From the NCBI RefSeq assembly GCF_003480255.1, contig NZ_QUIN01000006.1, positions 1 through 64,000 on the forward strand: a stretch of 64,000 nucleotides of DNA, written 5' to 3'. Below, piece after piece: positions 62,202-64,000 of this stretch. The notes under the pieces were generated by a model. That model saw nothing but the letters and a program-made list of their open reading frames with translations, did no database searches and was not told the origin of the DNA. The position numbers and the translations under genes were made by a program. The DNA comes from Erysipelatoclostridium sp. AM42-17 (lineage in GTDB: Bacteria; Bacillota_I; Bacilli_A; Erysipelotrichales; Coprobacillaceae). Position 1 is the stretch's first letter. Every line of letters starts with the position of its first letter.

Positions 62202-63044
62202 ATGAGAGAAAGATTAATGAAATTGATGATGATTATTTTTGGAAATGTCATGATTGCTTTTGCAGTAGCAGTTTTGTTGTTGGATAACCATATTATTGCT
62301 GGTGGGGTATCAGGAATAGGTGTCGTGATGAATCATTATATGTATTTGCCAGTTTCAATAACAGTAGGTGTGGTTAATGTCATTTTATTTGTTTTAGGTT
62401 GGGTTGTAATGGATAAGGAATTTGTTATGAAGTCTTTATTATCATCTATTGTTTTCCCTGTTATGTTAGGTTTTTTTCAAAATAATCCTATGTTTAAACA
62501 TGTACTTGATGATCCTTTACTTGCGGCTGTGCTTGCAGGATGTTTAATAGGTATAGGAATTGGTCTTGTTATTCGTTCAGGTGGCTCTACTGGTGGAATT
62601 GATATTATTGCTTTATGTGTGAATAAAAAGACCAACGCACCTACACATATCGTGATGAATTTTATAGATTTAACAATCTTGTTATTACAAATGAGTTTCC
62701 ATGATATAACACATGTGACGTATGGAATTGTAACAGTTGTTTTAACGGCTTTTATGATGAATAAGACATTATCAAATGGACGTCAATTAGCACAATTAAT
62801 GGTTATTTCAGATGCGTATGAACAAATGAAACAAGTCATTTTAAATCAAGGTGATGCAGGACTAACATTTATTGAAACTGAAAAGGGATATAGTGGTGAA
62901 AAGTCTAAACTTATTTTAACGGTAGTTCCTTATGATAAGTTACCGATGTTAAAACAAATGATTAAACATATTGATCAACATGCTTTTATTGTTGTCAGTC
63001 ATGTTGATGAAGTGGGTGGACGTGGCTTTTCTTTAGAAAGATGA
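62202..63044 (+). CDS. YitT-family membrane protein, second copy
   Basis: 280 residues. About five membrane segments (including GGVSGIGVVMNHYMYLPVS and GLVIRSGGSTGGIDIIALCVNKKT) and a C-terminal DUF2179 domain (GDAGLTFIETEKGYSGEKSKLILTVV). It resembles the copy at 60609. It is divergent from the Crp/Fnr-like gene with that operator between them. GCGAGGTGAGAG is its site. Its end overlaps the convergent rhodanese gene by 12 bases. Confidence 0.88.
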   Translation: MRERLMKLMMIIFGNVMIAFAVAVLLLDNHIIAGGVSGIGVVMNHYMYLPVSITVGVVNVILFVLGWVVMDKEFVMKSLLSSIVFPVMLGFFQNNPMFKHVLDDPLLAAVLAGCLIGIGIGLVIRSGGSTGGIDIIALCVNKKTNAPTHIVMNFIDLTILLLQMSFHDITHVTYGIVTVVLTAFMMNKTLSNGRQLAQLMVISDAYEQMKQVILNQGDAGLTFIETEKGYSGEKSKLILTVVPYDKLPMLKQMIKHIDQHAFIVVSHVDEVGGRGFSLER

Positions 63045-63347
63045 GTGTCGCTTTAATTCATATTGAATAGTATAGAAACCACCTTCAACGCTATAGGCAT
63101 GATAGCCTAATTGATTGAGTGATTGGGCGAGTTTTAAAGAACGATGACCAGTATAACAAAGTAAAATAATGGGTATTTGTTTGGATAATTGGGGAATATG
63201 CTCGTTAAATGAATCAAAAGGAATATTGATAAAAGGAGAAAGATGAAGTTTGTTAAATTCATAGGGATCTCTTAAATCAATAAACTGATATTTTTTGGTT
63301 AAAAGAGTAGATAAAAATTGGGCTTGAATAATGGGTTTAGAATTCAT
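63033..63347 (-). CDS. Single-domain rhodanese-like protein
   Basis: 104 residues. QFIDLRDPYEFNKLHLSPFINIPFD is the family start, and the active-site loop is LLCYTGHRS with the catalytic Cys. Such proteins move sulfur atoms as persulfides. GAGGTGATTTC precedes the ATG. It is divergent from pgk and converges on the yitT-like gene. Confidence 0.92.
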   Translation of the reverse strand: MNSKPIIQAQFLSTLLTKKYQFIDLRDPYEFNKLHLSPFINIPFDSFNEHIPQLSKQIPIILLCYTGHRSLKLAQSLNQLGYHAYSVEGGFYTIQYELKRHSSF

Positions 63348-63378
63348 GAAATCACCTCATAATATAATATGAAATTAA

Positions 63379-63407
63379 TTGAAAACAATGTGTAACAGTG
63401 ATATAAT
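63379..63407 (+). promoter_or_regulatory. Promoter of pgk
   Basis: TTGAAA (63379-63384), 17-base spacer, TATAAT (63402-63407). Confidence 0.75.
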
Positions 63408-63431
63408 TCAGCCATGGAGGATGATTTAAAG

Positions 63432-64000
63432 ATGGATAAGAAAACTATTAAAGATATTGAAGTTGCTGGAAAAACTGTCTTAGTTCGTGTTGACTTCAAT
63501 GTACCTAGAAACAAAGAAACTGGAGAAATTACAAACGACAATAGAATTGTTGCTGCTTTACCAACTCTAAAATATTTATTAGAACAAAAACCTAAAGCAA
63601 TTGTATTATTCTCACATTTAGGAAAAATTAAAACTGAAGAAGACAAAGCTAAAAATGATTTAGCTGTAGTTGCTCCTAGATTATCAGAATTATTAGGAGT
63701 AAATGTTCAATTCGTTAACTGTACAAGAGGAAAAGAACTTGAAGATGCTGTAGCTAATGCTATTGATGGACAAGTTATTTTAGTACAAAATACACGTTAT
63801 GAAGCTGGAGAAACTAAAAATGATCCTGAACTTGGAAAATATTGGGCTTCATTAGGTGATGTATTTGTTGAAGATGCATTCGGATCTGTTCATAGAGCAC
63901 ATGCTTCTACTGCAGGAATACCTCAACATTTACCATCTGCTGCTGGTTTCTTAGTAGAAAAAGAAATCGCATATATCGGAAAAGCTGTAAGCAATCCTGA
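63432..64000 (+). CDS. pgk: Phosphoglycerate kinase, 5' part (cut by window end)
   Basis: The reading frame is open to the window edge for 189 codons (about half the usual 390-residue enzyme). The start [66 protein letters not shown] and [15 protein letters not shown] (in parts) are phosphoglycerate kinase signatures of the 3-phosphoglycerate side. It makes ATP in glycolysis. GGAGGATG lies about ten bases before the ATG. Unlike many Bacillota, it is not next to gap, which lies at 24191. Confidence 0.95.
   Translation, partial: MDKKTIKDIEVAGKTVLVRVDFNVPRNKETGEITNDNRIVAALPTLKYLLEQKPKAIVLFSHLGKIKTEEDKAKNDLAVVAPRLSELLGVNVQFVNCTRGKELEDAVANAIDGQVILVQNTRYEAGETKNDPELGKYWASLGDVFVEDAFGSVHRAHASTAGIPQHLPSAAGFLVEKEIAYIGKAVSNP

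Noticed and set aside
63344..63646. Minus-strand ORF of 100 codons over the pgk start
   Set aside because: Covers the pgk promoter and antisense of its conserved N-terminus; phosphoglycerate kinase is clear on the plus strand.

Overview
The window is AT-rich chromosomal DNA from a low-GC Gram-positive bacterium (Bacillota). The hprK-lgt-ppaX-trxB and rapZ-whiA blocks, purine-rich Shine-Dalgarno sites, T-box leaders, short intrinsic terminators and adjacent YitT-family genes support this. Gene content and small overlapping operons suggest an anaerobic gut Erysipelotrichia-like organism; that placement is inference, as no rRNA gene is present. Nearly all genes are intact and tightly packed.

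Layout. 1-6.3 kb: a small DUF3592-like membrane protein; a flavin-barrel/ferredoxin fusion coupled to an osmoprotectant-type ABC importer; a HxlR regulator divergent from a Zn-macrodomain plus class M sirtuin pair; birA. 6.3-12.6 kb: a 33-codon membrane ORF, a two-component system, azlCD, a HAD phosphatase and a MarR-TauE/SafE pair. 12.6-22 kb: a methionine-synthase-like gene under a MET-box-like palindrome, an aldo/keto reductase, an oxidoreductase/HAD pair, a PTS EIIB-like protein without its cysteine, the electron-bifurcating nfnAB pair, and a TetR gene followed by two decayed aldo/keto reductase genes. 22-28 kb: GH125 mannosidase, clpP, gapA, then a methionine T-box and metQNI. 28-41 kb: a ctpA-like protease, uvrB, CCA-adding-type enzyme, uvrA, hprK, lgt, a Mrr-like membrane protein, ppaX, trxB and a Bax-inhibitor-like protein. 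41-47 kb: a second HxlR gene, a flavodoxin, rapZ-whiA-xre, and a relic of a type III toxin-antitoxin locus (CptIN-like). 46-50 kb: a zinc-ribbon membrane protein, murF, a lysozyme-like protein and ddl. 50.4-60.5 kb: a leucine T-box and the leuA-ilvN-ilvC-leuCDB-ilvD-ilvB operon. 60.5-64 kb: two YitT genes around a Crp/Fnr regulator, a rhodanese, and the start of pgk.

Regulation. Methionine supply appears controlled by a T-box (metQNI) and a separate MET-box-like site (methionine-synthase-like gene). Branched-chain amino acid synthesis is under a CUC-specifier T-box. A nearly identical inverted repeat overlaps the -35 box of both the tetR gene and an aldo/keto reductase gene 5.7 kb away, defining a small regulon whose two tetR-proximal targets are now pseudogenes. 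Related inverted repeats lie at both hxlR genes; the first also overlaps the likely promoter region of the macrodomain-sirtuin pair.

Most notable are the macrodomain/SirTM pair without its usual lipoylation partners but beside a thiol-type HxlR regulator; the CptIN-like type III toxin-antitoxin relic with intact RNA promoter and terminator but an in-frame stop in the toxin; the TetR/aldo-keto-reductase regulon; and structured RNA in the ilvN-ilvC and ilvC-leuC gaps. All calls are by eye from sequence, with no database search.
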